A DNA stretch of 64,000 nt. It comes from Actinomycetota bacterium (GTDB lineage: Bacteria; Actinomycetota; Thermoleophilia; Solirubrobacterales; 70-9). The notes beneath the pieces are model-generated. The model did not search any database and was not told where the DNA came from. It was given only the letters and a program-made list of their open reading frames with translations. How positions within the stretch are numbered: position 1 is the stretch's first letter; each line of letters begins with the position of its first letter. A program made the position numbers and the translations under genes. The stretch is from NCBI GenBank assembly GCA_018268415.1, contig JAFDWO010000037.1:1-64000 (forward strand), written 5' to 3'. Below, one piece after another: positions 36,867 through 46,267 of this stretch.

Positions 36867-37682
36867 TTGGACTACGTGCTGCTCGCCCTGCTCGGCCTCG
36901 CCGTCGGCACCTTCGGAACCCTGGTGGGGGCCGGGGGCGGCTTCATCCTCACCCCGGTCCTGCTGATCGTCTACCCGAACCTGACGCCCGCGCAGATCAC
37001 CTCGATCAGCCTTCTCGTCGTCTTCTTCAACGCGCTCTCGGGCTCGATCGCCTACGCGCGGATGAGGCGGATCGACTACCGCTCCGGCCTGCGCTTCGCC
37101 GCGGCGGGCATCCCCGGCTCGATCCTCGGCGCGCTCGCCGTGCACCTGGTGCCGCGCCAGGTCTTCGACGCGATCATGGCAGTGGTGCTGGCGGTCCTCT
37201 CGGTAGCGGTGATCCGCCTGCGCCCGCACGCCGAGCGCTCGATCCCCCGTGGGGCGACGACGGCGCGCGAACTGACCGACGTGCACGGCGAGGTCTACCG
37301 CTATCGCGTGCCGCTCACCCGCGGCACCGTCTACAGCGCCGGGGTCGGCTTTCTCTCCAGCTTCCTCGGGATCGGCGGCGGCGTCATCCACGTCCCGCTG
37401 ATGGCGGGCGCGCTCGGCTTCCCCACCCACATCGCCACCGCGACCTCGCACTTCGTCCTTGTCTGGATGTCGGGAACGGCGAGCGTGACGCACCTCGTCG
37501 GCGGCACGATCACGGTCGGCCACGGGCTGCGGCGGGCGGTCGCGCTCTCGATCGGGGTGCTGCCCGGTGCCCAGCTCGGCGCCCGCCTCTCGCGGCGCTT
37601 CACCGGACCGACGATCAGGAAGTTCCTCGGGATCGCCCTGCTCGGGCTGGCGGTGCGGCTTCTGATCTCAGCAGTCGGGTGA
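36867..37682 (+). CDS. TauE/SafE-family membrane permease
   Basis: The 271-residue protein has seven to eight membrane helices and the two family repeats, each opening with a glycine-rich motif: LVGAGGGFILTPVLL near the start and FLGIGGGVIHVPLM in the second half. TauE/SafE proteins export sulfite, sulfoacetate or related organic anions. The likely start is the TTG at 36867 with GGGAT upstream; the extension beyond it has no membrane character. Its last 68 bp overlap the 3-prime end of the convergent phosphoesterase gene. Confidence 0.88.
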   Translation: MDYVLLALLGLAVGTFGTLVGAGGGFILTPVLLIVYPNLTPAQITSISLLVVFFNALSGSIAYARMRRIDYRSGLRFAAAGIPGSILGALAVHLVPRQVFDAIMAVVLAVLSVAVIRLRPHAERSIPRGATTARELTDVHGEVYRYRVPLTRGTVYSAGVGFLSSFLGIGGGVIHVPLMAGALGFPTHIATATSHFVLVWMSGTASVTHLVGGTITVGHGLRRAVALSIGVLPGAQLGARLSRRFTGPTIRKFLGIALLGLAVRLLISAVG

Positions 37683-39579
37683 GCGCGCCAAGGAAGGCGC
37701 TCGCACTCCCCTTCTTCTTGCCCTTCGAGCTCTCTTCCGCGGCGGCCTTTTCTTCGGCTTCGACTTCTTCGCTCGACTTGAACAGCGTCGCGCTCAACGC
37801 CGGCATTTCCGCTTCGGCCGCGTAACCGGTCGGTTCGACCCCGAGCATCGTCGCCAGCGTCTTCAGCAGCGTGAAGTGGTTGGCGTATTCGGCTTCTTCG
37901 ACCTTGCCGGGTTCGACGTAGGGGGAGATCATCAGCAGGCCGACCTTGCCCCCACCGCCGGTTTCGAGCACCGATTCTTCGGTGTACCTGGTGGTCGTGC
38001 CGGTCGTCGTTTCGGTTGCGGGTTCCGCGGTCGGCACTTTGGCGGTGGGGGTCGACGGGGTCGTGGCCGTCGGTGCTGGGGTGGTCGTCGGTGTGGCGGC
38101 GGCCGGGAGGTTCGGGTAGGCGGGCGCCAGGCAGCAGGCTTTCTGGTCGAGGTGTTCGCCCGCCTGTGGTGCCTGCGCCGAGGTGATCATGATCAGGCCG
38201 CCTTCTTCGTAGGCGGGCGAGGCCATGATCGCCGGCACCAGCGTCTTCAACTCCGCCGCGACCCCCTGGGCGCCTTTCGGCGCGCCCGGTTCACATTCGT
38301 ATTCGCCACCGGAGTGACAGGCGTTGGGGAAGATCAACGACAGCGCCGGCGTCTTTTTCTTCGCCGAGAGGTCTTTCGACAGCAGTTCGAAGCCGACGTC
38401 GTGCTTTTCGCATTCGTCGCCCGCGGCGATCGGGCTGAAGTAGACGACCGGATTGCGCCAGGTCGCGTACTGGTCGCCGACGGTCGGGACCGTCGTGTCG
38501 GGCCCGCCGAGGGTGGGCTTGCGACAGCGCCACGGCTGGCCGATCGAGCCACCGTTTTCCATGTCCTGGACGTAGGCGCGCCAGGACAGTTCTTTTTCGG
38601 TCAGCAACGTCGGCAGAGATTTGACTTCTTCCCCGTACACACAGCCGTTGCCTTCCACCTGTTCGGCGACGGCAGAGACGGTACCCGGTGCGATCGCCGT
38701 GTAGTTGGGACAGTTGGCGGCCGTTTCCGGGGTCGGGCCCTGGCCGCTCAGCAGCGCGATCTCGTTGGCAAGGACCCCGTTCGTCACCCCGTAGTAGTTG
38801 GGCAGCAGCTCGCCCTTCTTCGGCAGCACGCGGGAGAGATAGGGCGCGCTCGAGGTGGCCCCGAAGGTTTCCTCGTAGCCGCCTTCGCCGAGCACGATCA
38901 GGAACGCGTGCTCGACTTCCGGCAGCGGCGCTTCTTCGCCTTCTTCGAGGAAGTTTTCTTCTTCCGCTTCCGGGTTGAAGGGGACGAGTTCCGGTTCTTC
39001 GGCCCCTTCCGGCAGCGGGCCTTCTTCGATCACTTCTTCGGGGAGCGGCGCTTCTTCGATGATTTCCGGACCCGCTTCTTCTTCCGGCGCGGCGGCGAGT
39101 TCCGGTTCTTCTTCGGCGACTTCTTCTTCTTCTGGTTCTTCGGCCGGGGGCGCTTCGACCGCGTGCTGGGGGTACTCCAGCAAGATCGTCGACAGGGGCG
39201 CCGAGGAGGCGATTTCACTCATCGCCGAGCCGAGGCCGACGCCGAGGGCGAGCATCCCGATCACCGCGATCGCGATCGCCGGCGGCGACGGCATCCAGGA
39301 CCAGTTGCCGTCGCCCTTGCCCTCGCCCCCACCGCTCTCGCCTTTCTTGGGCTTGCCCGCCGCCGCCGCGGCGGCGGCCTTGCCCTTCGAGGTGACCGCC
39401 GCGACCGTCCCCGCCACCGCGGCGGGCAGCAGCCCCCGCCGGGCGCCGCAGTTCACGCAATAACGCTGGTCCGCGGCGAGCGGGGTGCCGCACTCGCGAC
39501 AGCACGCGCGCGCGTGCCCGGTGTCGTCCCCGGCGGGCCCGGTCGGCCCGGGGGTCTGATCGTCGTTTCGGTCAGCCAC
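37615..39579 (-). CDS. Membrane-anchored phosphoesterase-like protein with N-terminal zinc ribbon
   Basis: The 654-residue protein has, in order: a zinc ribbon CRECGTPLAADQRYCVNCG (27-45), an Ala/Lys linker, one membrane helix (about 98-120), a very acidic Glu/Pro stretch (about 138-215), and an extracytoplasmic domain (about 220-600) that resembles the phosphoesterase family of phospholipase C and acid phosphatase (FLIVLGEGGYEETFG, LPNYYGVTNGVLANEIALLSGQ, LIFPNACHSGGEYEC). A Thr/Pro-rich insert at about 495-540 splits it. The first catalytic Asn/metal residues of true family members are not obvious, so activity is uncertain. Glutamate is written almost only as GAA, unlike neighbours. Confidence 0.75.
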   Translation of the reverse strand: MADRNDDQTPGPTGPAGDDTGHARACCRECGTPLAADQRYCVNCGARRGLLPAAVAGTVAAVTSKGKAAAAAAAGKPKKGESGGGEGKGDGNWSWMPSPPAIAIAVIGMLALGVGLGSAMSEIASSAPLSTILLEYPQHAVEAPPAEEPEEEEVAEEEPELAAAPEEEAGPEIIEEAPLPEEVIEEGPLPEGAEEPELVPFNPEAEEENFLEEGEEAPLPEVEHAFLIVLGEGGYEETFGATSSAPYLSRVLPKKGELLPNYYGVTNGVLANEIALLSGQGPTPETAANCPNYTAIAPGTVSAVAEQVEGNGCVYGEEVKSLPTLLTEKELSWRAYVQDMENGGSIGQPWRCRKPTLGGPDTTVPTVGDQYATWRNPVVYFSPIAAGDECEKHDVGFELLSKDLSAKKKTPALSLIFPNACHSGGEYECEPGAPKGAQGVAAELKTLVPAIMASPAYEEGGLIMITSAQAPQAGEHLDQKACCLAPAYPNLPAAATPTTTPAPTATTPSTPTAKVPTAEPATETTTGTTTRYTEESVLETGGGGKVGLLMISPYVEPGKVEEAEYANHFTLLKTLATMLGVEPTGYAAEAEMPALSATLFKSSEEVEAEEKAAAEESSKGKKKGSASAFLGALTRLLRSEAAPPARAGRSRGTS

Positions 39580-39721
39580 GTTTGGAGCCGATTATGCGAA
39601 ACGGGACGTGTCGGGGATGTAAAGATTTTGCATCGACGCGGATCCGCTCCAGGAGCGGCTTCGCGGCACTTATTCACAACTCTTAAACACGGCCGAAGCG
39701 GCGCCAACTGAAGATTGCCCG

Positions 39722-40555
39722 GTGAGTGCCGGTCCCGAGCGAACCGAGCCGGCAGCGCCGGCTCCCTCCGCGACTCCTCCGCCCCCGCAGGCGGACCTTG
39801 CGCAGACTCCTCCGCCCCCGCCGGCGGACCCTGCGCTGACGCCTTCCCCCACCCCGGCGGCCCCACCGGTGACGGCCTCGATGGCCAGCTTCGGCGGCCA
39901 CGAATCGTGCCCCAACTGCGGCGCGCGGATGGCGGCCGACCAGCGCTACTGCCTCAACTGCGGCCAGCGCCGCGGCGACCCGCGCCTACCCTTCATGGAC
40001 GCCGTCGTCTTCATGGAGTCGATGGGCGCGCCGACCGGCGGTGGCGGCGGCGCAACTCCCCCTCCCCCGCCCACCCGACAGCCCGACAAGGACGGCAGGT
40101 GGAACGCCAACGCGGCCTTGATCGCCGGCGTCGCGACGCTGGTGCTGGCGATCGGCGTCGGCTTCCTGATCGGCCGCTCCGGCCACGACAATTCGACCCA
40201 GTCGGCGGCCCCCCAGGTGATCAAGGTCGAAGGCGGCTCCGGTGGTGGCGGCGAAGAAACGGCCGAATCGGCAGCGCCCGAAGAATCGACCGGAGGCAAC
40301 GAAAAGAGCGCCAAGTCGAAGGGCAAGACGAACGGCAAGTCGGCGATCAAGACCGAAAACACCGGCAAGGCGACCAAGAAAGCCGAAGCCAACGCCAAGG
40401 AAGGCGCGAACGGCCAGACCGAAGCTGTGGAAAACGTCCTCCACACCGAAAGCGGCGTCGAACTCGAAACCGAAGTCGAAGTCGGGGGCAAGTGCAAGCA
40501 GGGCACGGCCGGCTGCGAAGGCGAAGAATTCACCGGGAACTTCTTTGGCGAATGA
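39722..40555 (+). CDS. Zinc-ribbon, single-TM protein with charged extracellular tail
   Basis: The 277-residue protein has a Pro-rich start, a zinc ribbon CPNCGARMAADQRYCLNCG (63-81) nearly identical in spacing and wording to that of the divergent phosphoesterase-like protein, one membrane helix (about 132-152) and a Lys/Glu/Gly-rich tail with a late Cys pair (CKQGTAGC). The shared AADQRYCxNCGxRRG points to a common origin of the two N-termini. The GTG at 39722 is the only reasonable start. The stop overlaps the next gene by ATGA. Function unknown. Confidence 0.75.
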   Translation: MSAGPERTEPAAPAPSATPPPPQADLAQTPPPPPADPALTPSPTPAAPPVTASMASFGGHESCPNCGARMAADQRYCLNCGQRRGDPRLPFMDAVVFMESMGAPTGGGGGATPPPPPTRQPDKDGRWNANAALIAGVATLVLAIGVGFLIGRSGHDNSTQSAAPQVIKVEGGSGGGGEETAESAAPEESTGGNEKSAKSKGKTNGKSAIKTENTGKATKKAEANAKEGANGQTEAVENVLHTESGVELETEVEVGGKCKQGTAGCEGEEFTGNFFGE

Positions 40556-41043
40556 GACTTCCGGGCTCGAAATCCAAGTCGACTGCCGGCGCGCGTAGAT
40601 CGCCGCCGCCCGTCGGCGCGCCGCCGCCGAGCGCGCGCCCGACCGTCGCCTCGACCGCGCCCACCGTGCGCGCCGGCGGCCCGCCGCCCGGCAAATCGCT
40701 GGGCTCGGTCCAGGGGGAGGAGTTCGTCGTCGACCTCAAACGACGCCGGGAGCAGCTGGTCGCCCGCGTCGCCGAGCTCCAGTGGGACCTCGGCGGCCTC
40801 ACCTACGAGATGGCGATCCGCAACAGCATCCGGGTCGAGGTCCTGGTCAAGCGCGCCGCCGAGCTCCAGGACGCCGACGCCGAACTCAACGAGGTCGAAC
40901 GCATCCTCCGCATGGAAGAGTCCGCCACCGCCGGCTCCTGCCCCTCCTGTGGCGCCCCCCACTCGAGCGGCGCCACCTACTGCTGGCAGTGCGGCAAACC
41001 CTTGCTCGAGCAGGTCTCGGGCGACACCATCATGCGGCGCTAG
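40552..41043 (+). CDS. Small C-terminal zinc-ribbon protein
   Basis: The 163-residue protein has a disordered Pro/Ala N-terminus, a helical middle (about 60-120, FVVDLKRRREQLVARVAELQWDLGG) with coiled-coil potential, and a C-terminal zinc ribbon CPSCGAPHSSGATYCWQCG. It overlaps the previous gene by 4 nt and is surely co-translated with it. A small adaptor that pairs with the other two zinc-ribbon proteins is an inference. Confidence 0.75.
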   Translation: MRLPGSKSKSTAGARRSPPPVGAPPPSARPTVASTAPTVRAGGPPPGKSLGSVQGEEFVVDLKRRREQLVARVAELQWDLGGLTYEMAIRNSIRVEVLVKRAAELQDADAELNEVERILRMEESATAGSCPSCGAPHSSGATYCWQCGKPLLEQVSGDTIMRR

Positions 41044-41103
41044 CGCCTTCGCGCGAGCGCCTGGATTGTTGGGCGCCTTGGACGAACGCCGGACTTCGGT
41101 TGA

Positions 41104-42033
41104 TTACCCGAACCGCCCCGTCACGTAATCACGCGTCCGCGGATCACGGGGGGCGCCGAAGATCTTCTCGGTTTCGTCGAACTCGATCAGCGTGCCGATC
41201 GGCTTCTCGCCGCGCGTCTCGAGGCTGAAGAAGGCGGTGCGGTCGGCGACGCGGGCGGCCTGCTGCATGTTGTGGGTGACGATGACGATCGTGAAACGGC
41301 CTTTGAGGCTGTGGATCAAGTCCTCGATCGCGCCGGTCGCGATCGGGTCGAGAGCCGAGGCGGGCTCGTCGAGAAGGAGGACGTCGGGTTCGATCGCGAT
41401 CGCGCGGGCGATGCAGAGGCGCTGCTGCTGGCCGCCGGAGAGGCCCATGGCGGAGTCCTTGAGGCGGTCTTTGACCTCATCCCAGAGCGCCGCCCCGCGC
41501 AACGCTTTCTCGACCCGCTCCTTCAGCCCCGAGCGCATGCCGAGGTTCCGCGGCGCCCAGGCGATGTTGTCGAAGATCGACTTCGGGAAGGGGTTCGGTT
41601 TCTGGAAGACCATCCCGATCCGCCGGCGCACCTCGACCGTGTCCACGCCGGTGCCGTAGATGTCGTGGCCGTGGTAACGGATCTGCCCCTCGATGCGAAA
41701 GCCGGACACGGAATCGTTCATCCGGTTGAGGCTGCGCAGGAAGGTCGTCTTGCCACACCCGGACGGGCCGATCAGCGCCGTCACCTGGCCGCGGCGGACC
41801 CGCATCGAGACGTCGATCAGCGCCTGTTTCTTGCCGTAGAAGATGCCCACGCCGTCGGCCTCGAAGACCGACTCGGGGGCGACGTGGACGTGGCTCTCGG
41901 TGGCGCTCTCGGTCGCCGCCGGGGCGCCGATCACGCCGGGCAGCGGCTCGGTCCGGATCCGCACCCGACCGGGTGCCAGGGGGCGGCCGTTCGTACTCGG
42001 CTGGGCGTCGAAGGTCTGGTCGTCGATGCTCAT
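41104..42033 (-). CDS. pstB: Phosphate ABC transporter ATP-binding protein
   Basis: The 309-residue ATPase energises high-affinity phosphate uptake. It has Walker [10 protein letters not shown] (89-97), the Q-loop [11 protein letters not shown], signature LSGGQQQR and Walker B VLLLDEP. About 55 residues precede the usual PstB start; they are Pro/Ala/Thr-rich. The ATG at 42033 overlaps the pstA stop by 4 nt. It is the last gene of pstCAB; phoU is not next to it. Confidence 0.97.
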   Translation of the reverse strand: MSIDDQTFDAQPSTNGRPLAPGRVRIRTEPLPGVIGAPAATESATESHVHVAPESVFEADGVGIFYGKKQALIDVSMRVRRGQVTALIGPSGCGKTTFLRSLNRMNDSVSGFRIEGQIRYHGHDIYGTGVDTVEVRRRIGMVFQKPNPFPKSIFDNIAWAPRNLGMRSGLKERVEKALRGAALWDEVKDRLKDSAMGLSGGQQQRLCIARAIAIEPDVLLLDEPASALDPIATGAIEDLIHSLKGRFTIVIVTHNMQQAARVADRTAFFSLETRGEKPIGTLIEFDETEKIFGAPRDPRTRDYVTGRFG

Positions 42034-42926
42034 CGGCTCATCTTTCTCTTGCTGCGGTTGAGGAGGGCACGCGAGCTGAGGCCGAGGGCGAGGATGATCG
42101 CGATCAGGATCAGCGAAAGGCCCCAGGCTTCGGTGAAACCTTCCGGGTTCGCTTCTTCCGACAACTGGAAGATACGCACCGGCACGTTCGGGATCTGCCC
42201 GAAGGGGTTGAGCTGGATGGAGTCGCCTTTGGCGAGCGAGTCGATCAGCAGAACCGGCGCGGTCTCGCCCGCGGCCCGGGCCACGGACAGGAGGGTCGCG
42301 GTGACGATGCCGCCAACGGCGGCCGGGAGGATGATCGTCAGGATGCTGCGCCACCGGGCCACCCCGAGCGCGTCGGCGGCTTCCCGCTGATGGGAGGGGA
42401 CCAGGTTCAGCACCTCCTGCGTACCGCGGGCGATCAGCGGCACCTCGATGATCGCCAGCGCGATCGCCGCGGCGATGCCCGACTGCTTCTTGGTCGGCGC
42501 CACGATCAGGATGTAGATGAAGACGGCGATCAGAATCGACGGCAGGCCGTTCATCACGTCGAGGACGAGCTGGACCGGCCGCGTCCAGCGCCGCCCGGCG
42601 TACTCGGTGAGGAAGAGCGCGATCAGGACGCCGATCGGCATCGCGATCAGGGTCGCGATGGCGACGATCTCGAAGGTGCCGACGAGGTAAGGCCCGACCC
42701 CGGTCGGATAGCCGGTGGTGATGAAGGTCCAGCTGATCGCCTTGGCGCCGTGGGACACCACCGCCCAGATGACGATGACGAGCACCGCGACCGCCGCGAC
42801 GGCGGCGGCGATGGCGAGGAACTGGATCACCCGGCTGACGAAATGGCGGCGGGACAGGTTGCCGGTGGCGACCAGCGGCTGGGTCGGGTCGAACTCCTTC
42901 TCGGCCCTGCGTCGGAAGAGGCTCAT
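42030..42926 (-). CDS. pstA: Phosphate ABC transporter permease PstA
   Basis: The 298-residue membrane protein has six helices and the permease signature [24 protein letters not shown]. It overlaps pstC and pstB by 4 nt on each side (ATGA), so the three are translated as one unit. Confidence 0.97.
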   Translation of the reverse strand: MSLFRRRAEKEFDPTQPLVATGNLSRRHFVSRVIQFLAIAAAVAAVAVLVIVIWAVVSHGAKAISWTFITTGYPTGVGPYLVGTFEIVAIATLIAMPIGVLIALFLTEYAGRRWTRPVQLVLDVMNGLPSILIAVFIYILIVAPTKKQSGIAAAIALAIIEVPLIARGTQEVLNLVPSHQREAADALGVARWRSILTIILPAAVGGIVTATLLSVARAAGETAPVLLIDSLAKGDSIQLNPFGQIPNVPVRIFQLSEEANPEGFTEAWGLSLILIAIILALGLSSRALLNRSKRKMSR

Positions 42927-43921
42927 CGGGTGACTCCCGCGGCGTTCCCGAACCGGGAACCGATCCAGCTGGCGAGCAGGTTGGAAGTGACGCCGATGAC
43001 GAGCAGCAACGCGGCGAGGTAGTAGAGCGAGGCGGTATGCATTTTGGAGACGGCGCTCGGAAACTGCAGCGCGATCAGGGACGCCATCGTGCCACCGGGC
43101 TCGAACAGCGAGAGGTGGGATTCGGTGGAGCCGCCGATCACCTGGGCGACCGCGATCGCCTCGCCGAGCGCGCGACCGAGGCCGAGCAGGCAGGCCGCGG
43201 TCATCCCCGACAGGGTGGTCGGCAGGACGACCCCCCGGATCACCTCCCAGCGGGTCGAGCCGAGCGCCGCGGCGCCGTCCTGGAGCTCGCGAGGCACCGC
43301 CATGAAGAGGTCACGGGAGACCGAGGCGATGATCGGGATCACCATGATCGTCAGGATCAGGCCCGCGTTGAAGACGCTGTTGCCGGTCGTCTGCGGAGGT
43401 CCGAACAGCGGGATGAAGCCGAACGTGTCGTGCAGGAACGGCTCGATCGTGCTGACCAGGACCGGGCCGAGGATGATCAGGCCCCAGAAGCCGAGGATCA
43501 CGCTGGGGATCGCCGCCAGCATCTCGACCAGCGGCGAGACCACGTTGCGGACCGAGGTCGGTGCCAGCAGCGCCAGGAAGATGCCGATCGAGATCGCCAC
43601 CGGGGCACCGATCAGCAGGGCCATCGCCGAGGTGATCAGGGTGCCGACGATGACCCCCTCGCCACCGAACTTTTCGAGCGGCGGCGCCCATTCGCTGCTG
43701 GTGATGAAGTCCAGCCCGAATTTCGAGATCGCCGGCTGGGCGCCTTCGATCACTTCCTTGGCGATCAGGACGATGACCAGCAGCGCGAGTAGGGCGGCTG
43801 CCGCGCAGATCAGGAACAACGCGAGGTCGCCGAAGCGGTCGGCGCGTTTGCGGGCGGGGCTCTGCCGGTTGGATCGCGCCAGTTTCAGCGACGCCGAGCC
43901 GGCGGGCGGGGTGGCGCTCAT
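42923..43921 (-). CDS. pstC: Phosphate ABC transporter permease PstC
   Basis: The 332-residue membrane protein has six helices and the permease loop [17 protein letters not shown]-like motif ([18 protein letters not shown]). The ATG at 43921 gives the usual N-terminus; a GTG 57 nt upstream is in frame but lacks a ribosome site. It is divergent from pstS across about 280 bp that carry the PHO-box-like array. Confidence 0.95.
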   Translation of the reverse strand: MSATPPAGSASLKLARSNRQSPARKRADRFGDLALFLICAAAALLALLVIVLIAKEVIEGAQPAISKFGLDFITSSEWAPPLEKFGGEGVIVGTLITSAMALLIGAPVAISIGIFLALLAPTSVRNVVSPLVEMLAAIPSVILGFWGLIILGPVLVSTIEPFLHDTFGFIPLFGPPQTTGNSVFNAGLILTIMVIPIIASVSRDLFMAVPRELQDGAAALGSTRWEVIRGVVLPTTLSGMTAACLLGLGRALGEAIAVAQVIGGSTESHLSLFEPGGTMASLIALQFPSAVSKMHTASLYYLAALLLVIGVTSNLLASWIGSRFGNAAGVTR

Positions 43922-44059
43922 CGCCGCCAATGTAGAGGAGGGCGTCACCGATGGAGTCCGGCTCGCGGCGATTTTCACAGAATTGAAACAACTGATCGCA
44001 GGCCCAGAAGCGAAGCCGAAGAGACCGCGAACCCCACGTCGCCGTTGGCTCTCGTGGAT

Positions 44060-44109
44060 GTAACGGTTTTGTTACAGAGTTGTGACAGTACTTGTTACCA
44101 ATTTGTAAC
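44060..44109. promoter_or_regulatory. Five-unit PHO-box-like direct repeat array
   Basis: GTAAC (44060), GTTAC (44071), GTGAC (44082), GTTAC (44094) and GTAAC (44105) start 11, 11, 12 and 11 bp apart. Direct repeats with 11-bp period in front of pst genes are the known form of PhoP/PhoB binding sites. The array lies between divergent pstC and pstS and would serve pstS and perhaps both. Confidence 0.75.
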
Positions 44110-44198
44110 TGAACTTATTCACGAGAATGAAACAAAATCGAGTTTCGGGAGGGAGAACCTACGCGCCGATAATCCCACCCTTGTTGAAAGGACCACTT

Positions 44199-45218
44199 TT
44201 GATTCGCAATAGGTTGCTTGCAATCCTCATCGCGGTCGGAGGAACGGTTGGAGGCACGGCAGCCGTCTCGACCGCGAGCGCTTCGGCGGCCGGCCTGACC
44301 GGCGCGGGCTCGACCCTCGTCCAACCGCTGATGGCCAACTGGATCAACGGCTTCGAAATCAAAGAAGGCATCCCGGTCAAATACTCGGGCGTCGGCTCCG
44401 GCGAAGGCATCAAACAGGTCTCGGCCGGCACCGTCGACTTCGGCGCCTCCGATGCCCCGATGACCCCGGAACAGGCCGCAGGCTGCAACGGCTGCGTGAC
44501 GATTCCGTGGGCCCTCTCGGCCACCGGTCTCGGGTTCAACATCCCGGGCGTGAAGAAACTGAACCTGAGTGGCAAGGTCATCGCCGGCATCTACTTCGGC
44601 ACGATCACGAAGTGGAACGACCCGAAGATCGCGAAACTGAACCCGAAGGCGAAGCTGCCGAGCCTGACCATCACCCCGGTCTACCGCAGCGACGGCTCCG
44701 GTGACACCTACACGTTCACCCACTATCTGTCGAAGATCAGCCCCGCCTGGAAGTCAGAAGTCGGCTACGCCACCACCGTCGGCTTCAAAGCCGGTGTCGG
44801 TGCCAAAGGTAACTCGGGCATCACGGCCACGGTCGCCAAGACCCAGGGCGCGATCGGTTACATCTCCGCGTCCTACCTGATCGCCGCCGGCCTCGGCGCC
44901 GCCGCGGTCGAAAACACCGCCGGCAACTTCGAGCTGCCGAACCTCGAAAACATCGAGGAAGCTGCTGCGGTCGTGAAGTCGGCCAAGCCGAACAGCGGGA
45001 TCGACATCACCAACCCGCCGAAGAAGGCCCCCAAGGCGTACCCGATCTCGACGTTCACCTACGCGATCGTGCCTCACAGCGCGCCGCAGAAGCAGTTCCT
45101 GCAGCAGTTCCTGAACTACGCGATCACGAAAGGTCAGGCCTACGGTGCCGCGCTCGACTTCGCGCCGCTCCCCAAGGTCGTCCTGAAGGCCGCGAAATCC
45201 GCGATCTCCTCGCTCTAA
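44199..45218 (+). CDS. pstS: Phosphate-binding protein PstS
   Basis: The 339-residue secreted protein binds phosphate for the Pst transporter. It has a signal peptide (about 1-25, LLAILIAVGGTVGGTAA), then LTGAGSTLVQPLMANW, GVGSGEGIKQ, FGASDAPMT and YRSDGSGDTYTFTHYL, all typical ligand-binding loops. The TTG at 44199 with AAAGGA upstream is preferred over an ATG at 44127 that would add an atypical 24 residues before the signal peptide. No lipobox Cys is seen, so it may be free or cell-wall retained. Transcribed opposite to pstCAB. Confidence 0.95.
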   Translation: MIRNRLLAILIAVGGTVGGTAAVSTASASAAGLTGAGSTLVQPLMANWINGFEIKEGIPVKYSGVGSGEGIKQVSAGTVDFGASDAPMTPEQAAGCNGCVTIPWALSATGLGFNIPGVKKLNLSGKVIAGIYFGTITKWNDPKIAKLNPKAKLPSLTITPVYRSDGSGDTYTFTHYLSKISPAWKSEVGYATTVGFKAGVGAKGNSGITATVAKTQGAIGYISASYLIAAGLGAAAVENTAGNFELPNLENIEEAAAVVKSAKPNSGIDITNPPKKAPKAYPISTFTYAIVPHSAPQKQFLQQFLNYAITKGQAYGAALDFAPLPKVVLKAAKSAISSL

Positions 45219-45257
45219 GCGATCAGACGCAAGCGCCGCAAGGCGCAGCAGTTCCCC

Positions 45258-45290
45258 GGCGCGGGGCCTTCGGGCTCCGCGCCGTTTTGT
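45258..45290 (+). terminator. Intrinsic terminator after pstS
   Basis: GGCGCGGGGCC (45258-45268), loop TTCG, GGCTCCGCGCC (45273-45283), then GTTTTGTT. It lies 40 nt after the pstS stop and directly abuts palindrome C4. Confidence 0.85.
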
Positions 45291-45337
45291 TGGTGGGCCG
45301 AAAACTCAAGCATGGCTTGAGTTTTCGGCCCACCAAC
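45289..45337. repeat. 49-bp palindrome family C, copy 4
   Basis: From GTTGGTGGGCCG to CGGCCCACCAAC, exactly 49 bp, with 22-bp arms (45290-45311, 45315-45336) around ATG. It lies between the convergent pstS and MerR-like genes. The outer arm differs from copies 2 and 3 by paired changes (GTTGGTG/CACCAAC for GTTGATG/CATCAAC). Confidence 0.9.
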
Positions 45338-45361
45338 AACGAGGTGTCACGGAAGTGCGAC

Positions 45362-46201
45362 CTAGGCGAAGGCCTGGGAGGCGCGGCGGCGGAGGTCCGC
45401 GTTCAGCATCCCGGTGACCTGGCTCGGCGTCTCACCGGCCGATGGGACGGCCGCACCGATCAACCCGCTGGCGCGGAAGCCGAAGAGTGGGGCGACGAAG
45501 CCGAGATCGCGGATCTTGCGGACCAAGGCGACGGCGTCGCGGGTCTCGGCGTTGGGGCCGCAGAGGACGATCGCGGTCGGGTCGAGCGCGCCCAGGGCCC
45601 GCTCGAGGCGGGCGTCGCCAAGTTCATTGGAGAGGACGAGGACACGGAAGCCGGCGCGACGGAGGGCGAGGTCGAGCGCCTGGGTGTGGACCTCCTCGGC
45701 GTCGAGGCCCTTGCTCGAGTCGACGAGCAGGATCCCGGCCGGCCGCGACGCGGCGGCGGCGAGGCGGCGGGCGCCGTGCAGCCAGCCGGTCGCCCAGCGG
45801 GCGGCGAACTCGAGCTCGGCCTCGGCGCTGGGGTCGGCGGCAAGCTTGTCGACCGCGGGCAGCAGTAGCTCCTCCACCGTCCGCTCCAGCGGGCGCACCG
45901 CGAGGCTTTCCTCGATCGCGCGGTCGGCGGCGGCCTCGTCGAAGCTCTGGAACGCGGCGGTCAGCGAGTCGTCGCCGACCGGCGCCGCCTGGCGCTGACG
46001 GGCGAGCTCCACCGCGGAGGAGATGTTGCCGGTCTGGGCGAGCGCGTCCCGAAGGGTCTGCAGCTCGATCAGGTCGTAGTTGCGGTGGTTGCCGACCGTC
46101 CGCTTCGGCGTCGGGAAGCCATAGCGTCGCTCCCAACTACGCAGCGTGTTGGGGCTGACGCCGAGAACTTCGGCAGCGGCATTGGTACGGATACCCGGCA
46201 T
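45362..46201 (-). CDS. MerR-family regulator with B12-binding-like domain
   Basis: The 279-residue protein has an N-terminal MerR helix-turn-helix (AEVLGVSPNTLRSWERRYGF, 10-29) of the CarH/LitR/MlrA type, a helical middle, and a C-terminal Rossmann-like domain (about 155-275) with the cobalamin-domain pattern. In CarH, B12 is bound through an ExHxxG motif and a middle-domain Trp and Glu-His; here the region reads EEVHTQAL, keeping the His but with Ala for Gly, and the middle domain EH is not evident. B12 or light sensing is therefore uncertain. It follows the GGDEF-like gene by 66 nt on the same strand. Confidence 0.85.
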   Translation of the reverse strand: MPGIRTNAAAEVLGVSPNTLRSWERRYGFPTPKRTVGNHRNYDLIELQTLRDALAQTGNISSAVELARQRQAAPVGDDSLTAAFQSFDEAAADRAIEESLAVRPLERTVEELLLPAVDKLAADPSAEAELEFAARWATGWLHGARRLAAAASRPAGILLVDSSKGLDAEEVHTQALDLALRRAGFRVLVLSNELGDARLERALGALDPTAIVLCGPNAETRDAVALVRKIRDLGFVAPLFGFRASGLIGAAVPSAGETPSQVTGMLNADLRRRASQAFA

Positions 46202-46267
46202 GTGTGGCGAGATCTTTACAGCGAATCGACAGGTTTACGGCAGTTATCGGCAAATTTGCCGAAACCG

